DNA of 64,000 bases from Bacteroidota bacterium (lineage in GTDB: Bacteria > Bacteroidota > Bacteroidia > B-17B0 > Aurantibacillaceae). Under the pieces are notes generated by a model that was given only the letters and a program-made list of their open reading frames with translations, had not been told where the DNA came from and ran no database searches. Within the stretch, counting starts at the first letter, position 1. Every line of letters starts with the position of its first letter. The stretch spans positions 62,001-126,000 of the forward strand of contig JADJFB010000005.1 in the NCBI GenBank assembly GCA_016708845.1, in the 5' to 3' direction. The translations under genes and the position numbers were made by a program. This document shows, one piece after another, positions 49,076 to 58,540 of the stretch.

Positions 49076-50338
49076 ATGACACTAAGAATACTTCTTATAT
49101 ACTTTATATTCTCGGTTGGGCTTATTAAAGCACAAAAACTATCCACTGTTTTCATTGACACATTAAAAATTATCGTTGACAACAAAACAATTTATGAAAA
49201 CAATAAAACAATTTTAAAATTTATTCCGAATAATATTGACAATGCTCTAAATGTCTATGAAGATGGAAAATATAGGCTGAAAATAAATTTCACACTTAAC
49301 AAAAGTGAATACTCCAACTCGTTAAGCGCATCAGGAGCAAGCTTCTTCGTTTATGACTCTATTTATGCTTTATCATATATGGGTGAAATAAGTTTTGAGG
49401 AATGCACTGAAACACTGTTAGAAAAACTAAAATTACAAAATTGGCGAAATGAAGAACAAATTCCAGAAAGTAAGACTCAAATACTACTCAAATACAGATA
49501 TACCATTATCGCTCCGATTGATACATCTAATTATAAATATAACCATAAAGAGGGTATATGGATTGGTCCTTACTTCGACGCTCAAGTAATTTTAAATTAT
49601 AAAAATGACAAAAAAAATGGGCTAGCTAAAACCTTGTATGACAACGGAGATTCATATAATGTCTATTTCAATAACGATATTGCGGAGAATTATGGGCAAG
49701 GGAAATTTCAATACCCAGCAAATGGAAAGTTTAAAAAGTCTCATGTTATGCCTTATATCATAACGCTTTCTTGCGATACAGTAAACATTTTAAGACAAGA
49801 AACATTTTATCTATCTCGAGGCAAAAAAACTAAGGAAATTAATAAATACAATGACTTAAGTGTCCACTTTCAAAAAAAAGGAATTTCACATGACAGTATT
49901 CAATTTCGTACAAGAGGCGAATTTCTTATTATTACAAAAGACACTCTTGTAATAAAATCTAATGAAATAGAAATACACGACTTTTATAAAACAAAAACAG
50001 ATTCTCTACATGATTTTTATAGAAAGACTCAAAACGCCCTCGTTAAAGTCCCAATAAAAGATATATTCAAAATATACTATACACGCAGTAAATGGCAAAC
50101 TTTTACTCAACGAACCGCATTAATATCACTTGCATCGGCATTAATTGTAGCCCCGTTAGTTTCAATAGAAAAAGGTAAGTTTAATACTGATAGGTTTTCT
50201 AAAGTCTCATTGACTTCATTGGGTGTAATGACAATTTCAATTTCACTTGGCATAGGCTTTTCACAAAAAGAGTATTTGTTAGTCCCAAACAAAAAGAAAA
50301 ACAAGACTTGGAAGATAAAATATGACGCTTATAAATAA
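49076..50338 (+). CDS. Secreted hypothetical protein with a MORN-like region
   Basis: This 420-residue protein has a signal peptide (LRILLIYFIFSVGLIKAQ). The middle region shows weak MORN/YwqK-like strands (EGIWIGPYFDAQVILNYKNDKKNGLAKTLYDNGDSYNVYF). Near the C-terminus two hydrophobic stretches (ALISLASALIVAPLVSI, LTSLGVMTISISLGIGF) may be membrane spans or a packed core. The protein ends in a Lys-rich tail. No family is recognised. It is followed after 6 bp by a hydrolase frame. Confidence 0.7.
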   Translation: MTLRILLIYFIFSVGLIKAQKLSTVFIDTLKIIVDNKTIYENNKTILKFIPNNIDNALNVYEDGKYRLKINFTLNKSEYSNSLSASGASFFVYDSIYALSYMGEISFEECTETLLEKLKLQNWRNEEQIPESKTQILLKYRYTIIAPIDTSNYKYNHKEGIWIGPYFDAQVILNYKNDKKNGLAKTLYDNGDSYNVYFNNDIAENYGQGKFQYPANGKFKKSHVMPYIITLSCDTVNILRQETFYLSRGKKTKEINKYNDLSVHFQKKGISHDSIQFRTRGEFLIITKDTLVIKSNEIEIHDFYKTKTDSLHDFYRKTQNALVKVPIKDIFKIYYTRSKWQTFTQRTALISLASALIVAPLVSIEKGKFNTDRFSKVSLTSLGVMTISISLGIGFSQKEYLLVPNKKKNKTWKIKYDAYK

Positions 50339-50392
50339 AAACTGGTGCTAACACATACTCCTATAAAAAGAAAAAAAATTATATCTTTAACT

Positions 50393-51226
50393 ATGAACAA
50401 AAAACTTCTCAAATTCTTTAAAATCGTTGGTATCGTTGTAGTGATACTCTATGTTAGTATTTGTGCCTTGCTATATTTTAATCAAGATGATTTACTATTT
50501 CATCCACAACCAAAAACATTAGCGGATGTTTCAAAGACTTTAGAAGCAGCTCCAGAGTTTGATACCCTTACTTTTGTGATGAAAGATGGTAACAGAACTT
50601 GTGGCTATATCTCAAAAGATACGGTTAAAGAAAAACTCCCTTTGGTTTTATATTTTGGTGGCAATGCAGAGGAAGTATCCCATTTATCGGATTTTAAAAA
50701 ATACTTTCCTAATACAATCATGGCATTGATCAACTACAGAAGTTTTGGTTTGAGTCAGGGAGTTATTTCAGAGCAAACCATGTTTAGTGATGCTTTAGAA
50801 GTGTATGATAAATTGATCACTAATCCAGAAGTAGACGCAAACAACGTTGTAGTCATTGGCAGAAGTATTGGAACTGGCGTGGCTACTTATTTATCCTCAC
50901 AGCGCAAAACCAATGCTACTGTTTTAATTACACCTTACGAAAACATGATTGATGTAGCTTTTGAAAAATATCCTTTTGTTCCAATTAGCTTACTCATCAA
51001 ACATCGTTTTGAATCGGATACCTATGCGCCAAACATTTCTAGTCCTATGCTAGCACTTATTTCTGCAAACGACCAAGTGATACCAAAACATCATGCATAC
51101 AAATTAAAAGAGGCTTGGAAAGGTAAGACAGATGCTTTAGAAGTCAATGAAGATCATAATTCTATAATGAATAATGAAGATGTTTGGAAAAAGATTGAAG
51201 AGTTTGTGAAGGAGAATATTAAGTGA
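50393..51226 (+). CDS. Membrane-anchored alpha/beta hydrolase
   Basis: This protein of about 277 residues starts at the ATG at 50393 with a membrane anchor (FFKIVGIVVVILYVSICALLYF). The region LLFHPQPKTL matches FrsA/YfhR-like hydrolases. The nucleophile elbow is VIGRSIGTGVA; SPMLALISANDQVIP holds the acid and NEDHNSIM the His. It is probably an esterase-like enzyme facing the periplasm; the substrate is unknown. A GTG upstream at 50345 would add 16 residues without signal features. Confidence 0.85.
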   Translation: MNKKLLKFFKIVGIVVVILYVSICALLYFNQDDLLFHPQPKTLADVSKTLEAAPEFDTLTFVMKDGNRTCGYISKDTVKEKLPLVLYFGGNAEEVSHLSDFKKYFPNTIMALINYRSFGLSQGVISEQTMFSDALEVYDKLITNPEVDANNVVVIGRSIGTGVATYLSSQRKTNATVLITPYENMIDVAFEKYPFVPISLLIKHRFESDTYAPNISSPMLALISANDQVIPKHHAYKLKEAWKGKTDALEVNEDHNSIMNNEDVWKKIEEFVKENIK

Positions 51227-51239
51227 AAGTACTTGAGCC

Positions 51240-51959
51240 GTGAATAAATATTTATACATAAGCATTTTAATCTTAATTTCTGATTTTTTTTATTCTCAGA
51301 AGCACTTTCATGAATCAAAACGAATTAATTACATATCTATCCCAATTCTCAATACAGAACAATTAAAACCATATGCTCTTCAATCAAAATTTAATTTCAA
51401 AAAAATAAAACAGCTTAGTAATCTAACAATAAAATTTAGTTGCCAAAACCATGACGAACCATTATATCTATTCATTTATAATAGGAAAAAATTAGTTCAA
51501 AAAATAAAAATAATTGATCATAGTTATCCTATGGCTTACCCTGAAAAAGCATTAGTAGCTGATATAAATAATGATAGTTTACTAGATATAAAATTGGTAT
51601 TTCCAAATCCTGGTTGCGGTTTAGCTGGCGATTTATCTACTAAGGTATATTTATTTAAAATAGATAGTATTAGCTTTAATAAAATTGAATTTTTTGATTT
51701 TGCCTCAGAACCCGAATATGACATTAATGGTGATTCGATATATGAAATAATATCTTGCAATCACATACAATATAATAATCATAGTTATTGGGTATATAAT
51801 TCATATAATTATAAAAACGAAAAAATAATCAATACCTCATTTGAAAATAACTATCCTTTATGGACAAGGCATCTTAATTATAGTATCAATAAATTAGCCC
51901 TAGGAATAAAGGATACCATAAGAAGGAAATACGCATATAAGTACCCAATTTACAAGTAA
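51240..51959 (+). CDS. Secreted hypothetical protein with Asp-rich calcium-loop-like motifs
   Basis: This 239-residue protein starts with GTG at 51240. It has a signal peptide (KYLYISILILISDFFYSQ), then two motifs like calcium loops, ADINNDSLLDIKLVF and DINGDSIYEIIS, as in FG-GAP/VCBS-type proteins. It is rich in Tyr, Asn and Lys. No enzyme motif is visible. Position after the hydrolase (13 bp) suggests co-expression. Function unknown. Confidence 0.65.
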   Translation: MNKYLYISILILISDFFYSQKHFHESKRINYISIPILNTEQLKPYALQSKFNFKKIKQLSNLTIKFSCQNHDEPLYLFIYNRKKLVQKIKIIDHSYPMAYPEKALVADINNDSLLDIKLVFPNPGCGLAGDLSTKVYLFKIDSISFNKIEFFDFASEPEYDINGDSIYEIISCNHIQYNNHSYWVYNSYNYKNEKIINTSFENNYPLWTRHLNYSINKLALGIKDTIRRKYAYKYPIYK

Positions 51960-51968
51960 ATAAAATTT

Positions 51969-52589
51969 CTATTTCTTCTTGCCCTTCAAATACGTTATCA
52001 AAACTGGAATCGTGGTGATAACAATCAATCCAATCACGATATAACCAATATAATTTTCAATCCAAGGAAATTGCTTCCCTAAAAAATAAGCAATGCTAGC
52101 GATGCTTCCAATCCAAGCAACAGCGCCAATAATGTTATAGAGCATGAATTTTTTAAAATCAATTTTAATGACGCCTGCTAAAATTGGTGCAAAAGTTCTG
52201 ATGATTGGCAAAAAGCGCCCTAGTATTAATGCTTTACCGCCATGTGTATCGTAAAATGCTTTGGTTGTAATTAAATGCTGCTTTTTAAATAAAAAACTGT
52301 CTTTCCTGGTGTATAATTTTGCTCCTACTTTATTCCCGAACCAATAACCAAATATATTTCCAATAATAGCTGCAAACATTAACAATAAAATTAAAGGGAT
52401 AAAAGGTGTGTTTAATAACTGAGGTTTAGTAGCGCACAATAATCCTGAAATAAAAATCAATGAATCACCAGGAAGAAAAAAACCAACCAATAAACCTGTT
52501 TCGGCAAATACCACAAATAGCAATAACCATAAACCTCCGTATTGAATGATACTTTGTGGGTCGGTAAGTTGTTTTAGGAAATCGAGCAT
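51969..52589 (-). CDS. DedA family membrane protein
   Basis: This protein of about 206 residues has the DedA/VTT (SNARE-associated) features: ETGLLVGFFLPGDSLIFISG, GYWFGNKVGAKLYTRK, and GRFLPIIRTFAPILAGVIKI. DedA proteins scramble or flip lipid carriers at the inner membrane. The ATG at 52589 was chosen over a TTG at 52595. A TACCTTTG -7 element ends just before it. Confidence 0.92.
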   Translation of the reverse strand: MLDFLKQLTDPQSIIQYGGLWLLLFVVFAETGLLVGFFLPGDSLIFISGLLCATKPQLLNTPFIPLILLLMFAAIIGNIFGYWFGNKVGAKLYTRKDSFLFKKQHLITTKAFYDTHGGKALILGRFLPIIRTFAPILAGVIKIDFKKFMLYNIIGAVAWIGSIASIAYFLGKQFPWIENYIGYIVIGLIVITTIPVLITYLKGKKK

Positions 52590-52592
52590 AGA

Positions 52593-52600
52593 CAAAGGTA
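52593..52600 (-). promoter_or_regulatory. dedA promoter -7 element
   Basis: TACCTTTG on the minus strand is a perfect TAnnTTTG, immediately before the ATG at 52589, so the transcript would be leaderless or nearly so. Confidence 0.4.
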
Positions 52601-52610
52601 AAATAAATTC

Positions 52611-52628
52611 ACCACAGAGGCACAGAGA
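52611..52628. repeat. ACCACAGAGGCACAGAGA intergenic repeat
   Basis: ACCACAGAGGCACAGAGA is a sequence that recurs in intergenic DNA of many bacteria, as I recall it. A single copy is present here, next to the REP pair. Confidence 0.4.
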
Positions 52629-52650
52629 AAAAACTTCATAATAAAAAACA

Positions 52651-52724
52651 TTCGACCCCGAAGGGGTCGCATATGAATAACATAAACGTCAATACTATTG
52701 ACATACGACCCCTTCGGGGTCGAA
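52651..52724. repeat. Inverted pair of REP-like palindromes
   Basis: CGACCCCGAAGGGGTCG (52653-52669) and CGACCCCTTCGGGGTCG (52706-52722) are each a 7-bp stem with a GAA or TTC loop, in opposite orientation. Flanks TTCG and CATATG/CATACG are also mirrored. The 36-bp spacer is AT-rich. This is the form of a BIME-like REP pair, as used by REP-associated (RAYT) transposases. It lies in the 171-bp gap between the ABC and DedA genes. No transposase is in the window. Confidence 0.75.
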
Positions 52725-52760
52725 CAAAAAAATATGTATAATATCAAATTAGAAAATATC

Positions 52761-54569
52761 TTAAGCTAAATCAAAAGTCATTCTTTTCTTTTCGATACTC
52801 GCTTTAATATCTGTTAACTGTCCTTTTGGAATTGAACTAATTAAATTCTTTGTATAGTCTGATTGTGGATTTAAATAAATTTGATCGGCATCACCCATCT
52901 CTTCTATCTTTCCTTTATTCATCACTACCATTCTATCACTCATGAATTTCACAACAGATAAATCATGTGAAATAAAAATATAAGTAAACTTAAACTCACG
53001 TTTTAAGTCGTTCAATAAATTTAATACTTGCGCTTGAACCGAAACGTCTAAAGCACTCACACTCTCATCACAAATAATAAACTTTGGATTTAAAGATAAG
53101 GCGCGTGCAATACACACGCGCTGACGTTGCCCACCACTAAACTCATGCGGATAACGCCCGTATTGTTTTTCGGTTAAGCCAACTTTATTTAATAATTCGT
53201 AAACTTTTTCTTTACGCTGATTATTGTTTGATAAAATATTATGCACCTGCATAGGCTCCATTAAAGCCTCACCAATTGTAATACGAGGATTTAAAGAAGA
53301 ATAAGGATCTTGAAAAATGATTTGCATGTCTTTTCTCAATTGTCGCATATCATCTGGTTTCAAACGCAATAAATCGTTACGTTGAAAAAATATTTTTCCT
53401 TCTGTTGGTTCGTTTAACCTTAAAATTGTTCTTCCTAAAGTTGTTTTACCGCAACCACTCTCCCCTACTAAACCTAATGTTTCTCCCTCATACACATCTA
53501 AAGTCACATCATCAACCGCTTTCACGTAATCGATGGTTTTACCAAAGAACGTTTTATTTTTAGGAAAGTACGTTTTAATATTTTGGATTTCTAAAATCTT
53601 AGAACGGCTATATAATTCTTTATGTTCATTCTCACGATATTCCTTTGTGATAATAACGCTATTAATAGCTTCACTAACCGTTGTCGGAATTTCAATCATG
53701 TTACCTGCATCATCTGTTTTCATGAAATCAGCTGAAACAGGTAAACGCATTAAACGTTTATCTAAAGGAGGACGGCAAGCTAATAAACTCTTTGTATAAG
53801 GATGCTTTGGATTAGAGAATATTTCTAAAACGGGGCCTTGTTCTACCACCTTACCTTTGTACATCACCATTACTTTATCCGCCAACTCAGCAATAACGCC
53901 TAAATCGTGAGTAATAAACATAATGCCCATTTCGTGTTCACGTTGCAATTGCAACATTAAATCTAAAATGGTTTTTTGTACGGTAACATCTAAAGCCGTT
54001 GTAGGCTCATCAGCAATCAATACACGTGGATTACAACTCATTGCCATAGCAATCATCACACGTTGTTTTTGTCCACCTGAAATTTGATGAGGATAGACGC
54101 TAAAAATACGTTCTGGATCGGGTAATTGAACTTGTTCAAACAACTTCAACGTTTTCTTTTTAGCTTCTTTTTTTGATATTTTTTGGTGTAATAAAATTAC
54201 TTCCATCACCTGATTACCGCATGTATAAACAGGATTTAAGCTTGTCATTGGTTCCTGAAAAATCATCGCAATTTCGTTTCCACGAAACGAACGCATTTCT
54301 TCAGCAGGTAAATTTCTAAGGTTTACAACACCTTTACTTTTGGAATGATATATAATATCACCACCAGAAACACGCCCTGGAGGATTAGGAATTAATTGCA
54401 TGATAGACAAAGAAGTTACAGATTTACCTGAACCGCTCTCGCCTACTATACCAATAGTTTCGCCTTTATGAAGTGTAAACGACACATCGTTTACTGCTTT
54501 CATTAATTCGCCATCTGATTTAAACTCAGTAACTAAATTTTTAACCTCTAGTAATACCTCTTTTTGCAT
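52761..54569 (-). CDS. Tandem ABC ATPase for peptide/nickel-type uptake (DppD-DppF fused)
   Basis: This 602-residue protein has two complete ABC ATPase domains. The first has Walker A GESGSGKS, signature ISGGQKQRVMIAMA and LIADEPTTALD; the second has GESGCGKT, FSGGQRQRVCIARA and FIICDESVSALD. Each is followed by an oligopeptide-transporter C-terminal part. The form resembles YejF/GsiA. The permease and binding protein genes are not nearby. Confidence 0.92.
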   Translation of the reverse strand: MQKEVLLEVKNLVTEFKSDGELMKAVNDVSFTLHKGETIGIVGESGSGKSVTSLSIMQLIPNPPGRVSGGDIIYHSKSKGVVNLRNLPAEEMRSFRGNEIAMIFQEPMTSLNPVYTCGNQVMEVILLHQKISKKEAKKKTLKLFEQVQLPDPERIFSVYPHQISGGQKQRVMIAMAMSCNPRVLIADEPTTALDVTVQKTILDLMLQLQREHEMGIMFITHDLGVIAELADKVMVMYKGKVVEQGPVLEIFSNPKHPYTKSLLACRPPLDKRLMRLPVSADFMKTDDAGNMIEIPTTVSEAINSVIITKEYRENEHKELYSRSKILEIQNIKTYFPKNKTFFGKTIDYVKAVDDVTLDVYEGETLGLVGESGCGKTTLGRTILRLNEPTEGKIFFQRNDLLRLKPDDMRQLRKDMQIIFQDPYSSLNPRITIGEALMEPMQVHNILSNNNQRKEKVYELLNKVGLTEKQYGRYPHEFSGGQRQRVCIARALSLNPKFIICDESVSALDVSVQAQVLNLLNDLKREFKFTYIFISHDLSVVKFMSDRMVVMNKGKIEEMGDADQIYLNPQSDYTKNLISSIPKGQLTDIKASIEKKRMTFDLA

Positions 54570-54650
54570 AATATATCACTACGAATATAGGAAATTTGAA
54601 TCAATAGCAAAGTTTTTGGTTGGGAAAAATAGGCATTTTATCGAAAAACC

Positions 54651-55994
54651 CTATCCCTTATAAAACAACCATTTTCCGAGTTCTTTCCAAGTCGTTTTTT
54701 TACCATACATTAAAATACCTGTACGGTAGATTTTACCTGCCAACCAAGTAAAAAACAAGAAGCCTAATACCAATGATAGCATAGATAAAACCAGTTCCCA
54801 AACAGGCACACCAAACGGTAAACGCACCATCATCACAATAGGCGATGTTAATGGGAAAATGGAGAAAAACTGCGCCATGGAACTATTTGGGTTCGACATA
54901 ATGGCTTGAGCTATTACAAAACTTAAAATAAGCGGTATGGTGACTGGTAAAATAAATTGCTGAGTATCGGCTTCACTATCAACAGCTGAGCCAACTGCCG
55001 CAAATAAAGCAGCATATAACAAATACCCGAATAAAAAATAAAAAGCGAAACTGCTTATCAATAATGGCACATTTAAACCATCTGCAAAATTATGCATATT
55101 AATAACTTCATTGGGAGTTGCTACTTTCTCCATTTTATTAGATTGAGATAGTATGTCGTTTTTCATGACTTTTTCTATCTGAGCATTTTGTGTTATGGTG
55201 TCCTGAATTTGATCTTTAAAAATAGTGCTTGTGATTCCAATATAAATTAAGGTTGTTAAAACTATCCATAAAATAAATTGTGTTAAGCCAACCAAAGCAA
55301 CACCAATAATTTTACCAAGCATTAATTGAAATGGTTTTACAGAAGACACAATAACTTCTACAATACGGCTTGTTTTTTCTTCAATTACCCCTCGCATAAC
55401 TTGAGAACCGTAAAGGAATATCATAAAGTAAATAGCTACGCCAAAAAACATACCTACTCCCATATTTAATTCGGTATTTGTTTTTTCATCAGCACCGTCT
55501 TCCTTAACCTTTAAAGTGATGATTTCAACGGGTCTTCTAGCTTTGTCAATTTTTGTTACGTCAATACTATCTCCTTGCAGGCGATAATCAAACAAAATAT
55601 TCTCCATTGTATTGGTTATATATTGTTGAACAGCGATGCCAGGTTGTTTTTTGTAATATAAAAATGGAGTCGCTTTAAAAGCATTAATGGTTTCAATGTC
55701 GATTTCCATGACCAAATCAAACGGACCATCTTTTAACTTAGCCTTTGCATCGGCAATGGAGCCTACTCCATAAGTAAATTTAATTTCTTTGGTATTAGGC
55801 ATTTTATCTATAAACAAGCCGCTATGATCTAAAACAAAAACTTGATGTTCAGTTTTATCTCGCATGGCAAGCCATATTGGAACAATCATAACACCTGCCA
55901 TTAATAACGGACCTAAAATGGTCATAATTAAAAATGATTTTTTCTTAACTCTAGAAAAGTATTCGCGTTGTATGATTAAAAATAATTTGTTCAT
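54651..55994 (-). CDS. ABC-2 type permease (NatB-like)
   Basis: This 447-residue protein has an N-terminal span, a large external domain and about five C-terminal spans (VIEEKTSRIVEVIVSSVKPFQLMLGKIIG is the ABC-2 signature region). It pairs with the ATPase gene 10 bp upstream. NatAB-type systems export Na+ or drugs; the substrate here is unknown. Confidence 0.9.
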   Translation of the reverse strand: MNKLFLIIQREYFSRVKKKSFLIMTILGPLLMAGVMIVPIWLAMRDKTEHQVFVLDHSGLFIDKMPNTKEIKFTYGVGSIADAKAKLKDGPFDLVMEIDIETINAFKATPFLYYKKQPGIAVQQYITNTMENILFDYRLQGDSIDVTKIDKARRPVEIITLKVKEDGADEKTNTELNMGVGMFFGVAIYFMIFLYGSQVMRGVIEEKTSRIVEVIVSSVKPFQLMLGKIIGVALVGLTQFILWIVLTTLIYIGITSTIFKDQIQDTITQNAQIEKVMKNDILSQSNKMEKVATPNEVINMHNFADGLNVPLLISSFAFYFLFGYLLYAALFAAVGSAVDSEADTQQFILPVTIPLILSFVIAQAIMSNPNSSMAQFFSIFPLTSPIVMMVRLPFGVPVWELVLSMLSLVLGFLFFTWLAGKIYRTGILMYGKKTTWKELGKWLFYKG

Positions 55995-56004
55995 CGTATA
56001 AAGT

Positions 56005-56955
56005 TTATTCTGTGAAAGAGCTTTGTGTATTTACCGTTGTTTTGTTTTCTACTACCGAAATGAAAATATCATTCATAGAAGGCACTACTTCATTAAATGA
56101 TAGTATTTCAGCATGATTAATAACTGCTTGAAACAAATCGTTTGGTTTATTTTGACGTAACATTTTTACAGTTACATGATGTACATCTTCTTCAGATTTT
56201 TTATCAATTAATTCGGCTCCTGCCCATAAAGCATTGGTAAAGCCCATCAAGTTTCCTTTAAAACCAATATTATAAGTGTTACTCTTGTATTGTTTACGAA
56301 TATCTTTTACGGAACCATCCAATAATTTTTCAGCTTTATTAATCAAAGCAATATTATCACATAACTCTTCTACACTTCCCATATTATGTGTGGAAAAAAT
56401 AATAGTAGCACCTTTATCTCTTAATTCTAAAATTTCGTTTTTAATTAATTGAGCGTTGATGGGATCAAAACCACTAAAGGGCTCATCCAAAATTAATAAT
56501 TTAGGCTCATGCAAAACCGTAACAATAAATTGAACTTTTTGCTGCATACCTTTACTTAACTCCTCAATTTTTTTATCCCACCAAGATTCAATTTCAAATT
56601 TAATGAACCACTCCTTTAATTTAACTTTAGCATCTGCTTTCTTTAAACCCTTTAATTGAGCTAAATACATCACTTGCTCCCCAACCGACATTTTTTTGTA
56701 CAATCCTCTCTCCTCTGGCAAATAACCAATAAAATCAACATGTTTAGGCGCTAATTTCTCTCCATTAAATAACACTTCGCCACTATCGGGGCCTGTAATT
56801 TGATTAATGATTCGAATGAGAGATGTTTTACCAGCCCCATTTGGTCCTAGTAAACCGAATATTTTTTGAGGTTCAACAATTAAGCTCACATCTTTTAAAG
56901 CAGTATGATTGCCATATTGCTTATTGATATTTTTTACTTCTAAAATTGGGTTCAT
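56005..56955 (-). CDS. ABC transporter ATPase (NatA-like)
   Basis: This 316-residue ATPase has Walker A GPNGAGKTS, signature LSKGMQQKVQ, Walker B LLILDEPFSG and a C-terminal DUF4162-like domain (LLDGSVKDIRKQYKSNTYN ...). It is the energy unit of the permease encoded 10 bp downstream. The promoter must lie in the 313-bp gap upstream. Confidence 0.92.
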   Translation of the reverse strand: MNPILEVKNINKQYGNHTALKDVSLIVEPQKIFGLLGPNGAGKTSLIRIINQITGPDSGEVLFNGEKLAPKHVDFIGYLPEERGLYKKMSVGEQVMYLAQLKGLKKADAKVKLKEWFIKFEIESWWDKKIEELSKGMQQKVQFIVTVLHEPKLLILDEPFSGFDPINAQLIKNEILELRDKGATIIFSTHNMGSVEELCDNIALINKAEKLLDGSVKDIRKQYKSNTYNIGFKGNLMGFTNALWAGAELIDKKSEEDVHHVTVKMLRQNKPNDLFQAVINHAEILSFNEVVPSMNDIFISVVENKTTVNTQSSFTE

Positions 56956-57268
56956 AGTGTAATTTGATGTACGAATTTAATTAATAAATTTCACTAAATA
57001 AGAGTATTCGGGAGGGTTTATTCAATACAGTTTAGGGTGCTGGAATAGCGGGGGTTTAAGCGGGGATAGTGGGCCAGTAGTGCGCATTTTTGCGTCTCCT
57101 AGAGGTGTTCGTTTTTCTGGGACACTGAGTTGTTTATGATTAACACTCACGAGAACCTCTTTGGGAGATTCTTTGCAACTTCTCTTTCCTTACTTTTTCT
57201 TGAGAAAAAATAAAATTGGAAATAAGGGAAAGGAAAATATGAAAGATTATTTTTCTCATTATTAAGTG
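56956..57268. other. Gene-free 313-bp region with nested inverted repeats
   Basis: No coding frame is supported here. A G-rich patch (57040-57085) leads into a foldable block. TCTCC (57095-57099) and AGAGGT (57101-57106) pair with ACCTCT (57155-57160) and GGAGA (57164-57168). Inside, GAGTTGTT pairs with AACACTC across a TATGATT loop, and a CGCA-TTTT-TGCG hairpin precedes the block. Further right, CTTTCCTTA and TAAGGGAAAG can pair. It may be a structured RNA, a mobile repeat or a leader for the natAB-like operon. Confidence 0.5.
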
Positions 57269-58453
57269 TTACTCCACATAAAACGCTAATCCTTTTAAAT
57301 ATTCACCTTCTGGAAAATTAGGGGTAATGGTATGATCTGCAGGTTGAGATAAAGTATGTAACAACTTCATATTTCTGCGAGATTCGATAGCGGCAGCCGT
57401 CACTGTATTATAAAATAATTTCTTATCAATTACTCCAGAACAAGAGAACGTAAATAAAATTCCGCCTTTTTTAATGTTTTGCAGAGCCATTTGGTTCAAA
57501 CGCTTGTAGCCAATAACGGCATTGTGCGATACATCTCGGCTTTTGGCAAAAGCTGGAGGATCTAAAATAATAATATCGTAATTTTTACCATGGTCTTTTA
57601 AATAATCAAAGGTATCTACTGCAAATCCTTCGTGATTAGTCACATTATTTAAAATCGCATTTTTATTACACATATCAATTGCCTTCGCACTCGAATCAAC
57701 CGAATGAACAATTTCGCAACCTTTGTTAGCTGCATACATAGAAAAACCTCCTGTGTAAGAGAATGTATTTAACACACGTTTTCCTTGGCTATATTTCCCC
57801 AACAATTCTCTGTTTTCACGTTGATCAATAAAGAAACCAGTTTTTTGTCCGTTAATAAAATCGATGTAAAATTTCACATCATTTTCAATAACAATTAACT
57901 CTTCGTTACATGAACCATATAAAAATTCGTTAGCTAAACCAGCAGAATAGTCTTTTGGTAATGTTTCAGAACTTTTATCATACACGCTTTTTAAATTAGA
58001 ACCATACACATTTTTTAAAGCTTCAGTTATTTCTATTCTGCTTTTATGCATTCCAATGCTATGCGCCTGAAAAACGACATGTCCGTTATAAAAATCCATA
58101 ATTAAGCCCGGACAACCGTCTCCTTCTCCAAATATTAAACGATACACATTTGTATGAAGATTATTAGCCAAATTCAAAAACTGACGATAAGCAAAGGCTT
58201 TTTCAATTTTTTTTACCCAAAAATCAACGTTTACTTGTTGTTTACTAAAAGAGATAATACGACCTGTAATGCTTCCTTTTTGGTACTGAGCCATCCCCAA
58301 AAACTGTTGTTTAGCTGAGTAAACCTCTACTACATCACCGTCTTTAATGTTAGAATCTTGGGTTTTAATAGCACCCGAAAAAATCCATGGGTGAAAGCGT
58401 AATACAGGCAACTCTTTGCCATTATGTAAGGTTAATCTTGGATATTCTATCAT
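57269..58453 (-). CDS. RlmI-like 23S rRNA (cytosine) methyltransferase
   Basis: This 394-residue protein has an N-terminal PUA domain (LTLHNGKELPVLRFHPWIFSGAIK), a central EEHEF-like region, and a SAM methyltransferase domain (VLNTFSYTGGFSMYAANKG, IIILDPPAFAKS, LFTFSCSG). It matches the RlmI/YccW family that methylates 23S rRNA at C1962 in E. coli. A perfect -7 element lies just upstream of the ATG. The exact target is inferred. Confidence 0.92.
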   Translation of the reverse strand: MIEYPRLTLHNGKELPVLRFHPWIFSGAIKTQDSNIKDGDVVEVYSAKQQFLGMAQYQKGSITGRIISFSKQQVNVDFWVKKIEKAFAYRQFLNLANNLHTNVYRLIFGEGDGCPGLIMDFYNGHVVFQAHSIGMHKSRIEITEALKNVYGSNLKSVYDKSSETLPKDYSAGLANEFLYGSCNEELIVIENDVKFYIDFINGQKTGFFIDQRENRELLGKYSQGKRVLNTFSYTGGFSMYAANKGCEIVHSVDSSAKAIDMCNKNAILNNVTNHEGFAVDTFDYLKDHGKNYDIIILDPPAFAKSRDVSHNAVIGYKRLNQMALQNIKKGGILFTFSCSGVIDKKLFYNTVTAAAIESRRNMKLLHTLSQPADHTITPNFPEGEYLKGLAFYVE

Positions 58454-58457
58454 GGTA

Positions 58458-58465
58458 CAAATGTA
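58458..58465 (-). promoter_or_regulatory. rlmI-like gene promoter -7 element
   Basis: TACATTTG on the minus strand is a perfect TAnnTTTG directly before the ATG at 58453, implying a leaderless transcript. Confidence 0.4.
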
Positions 58466-58510
58466 TCGTATTATTGAGTGTTTTTAAGAAAATAGCGTAA
58501 ATATTTTAAC

Positions 58511-58518
58511 TAAATTTG
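58511..58518 (+). promoter_or_regulatory. gldC promoter -7 element
   Basis: TAAATTTG is a perfect TAnnTTTG, 22 bp before the gldC ATG at 58541. Confidence 0.45.
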
Positions 58519-58540
58519 AGTTTTTGTAAATTTATAGACT

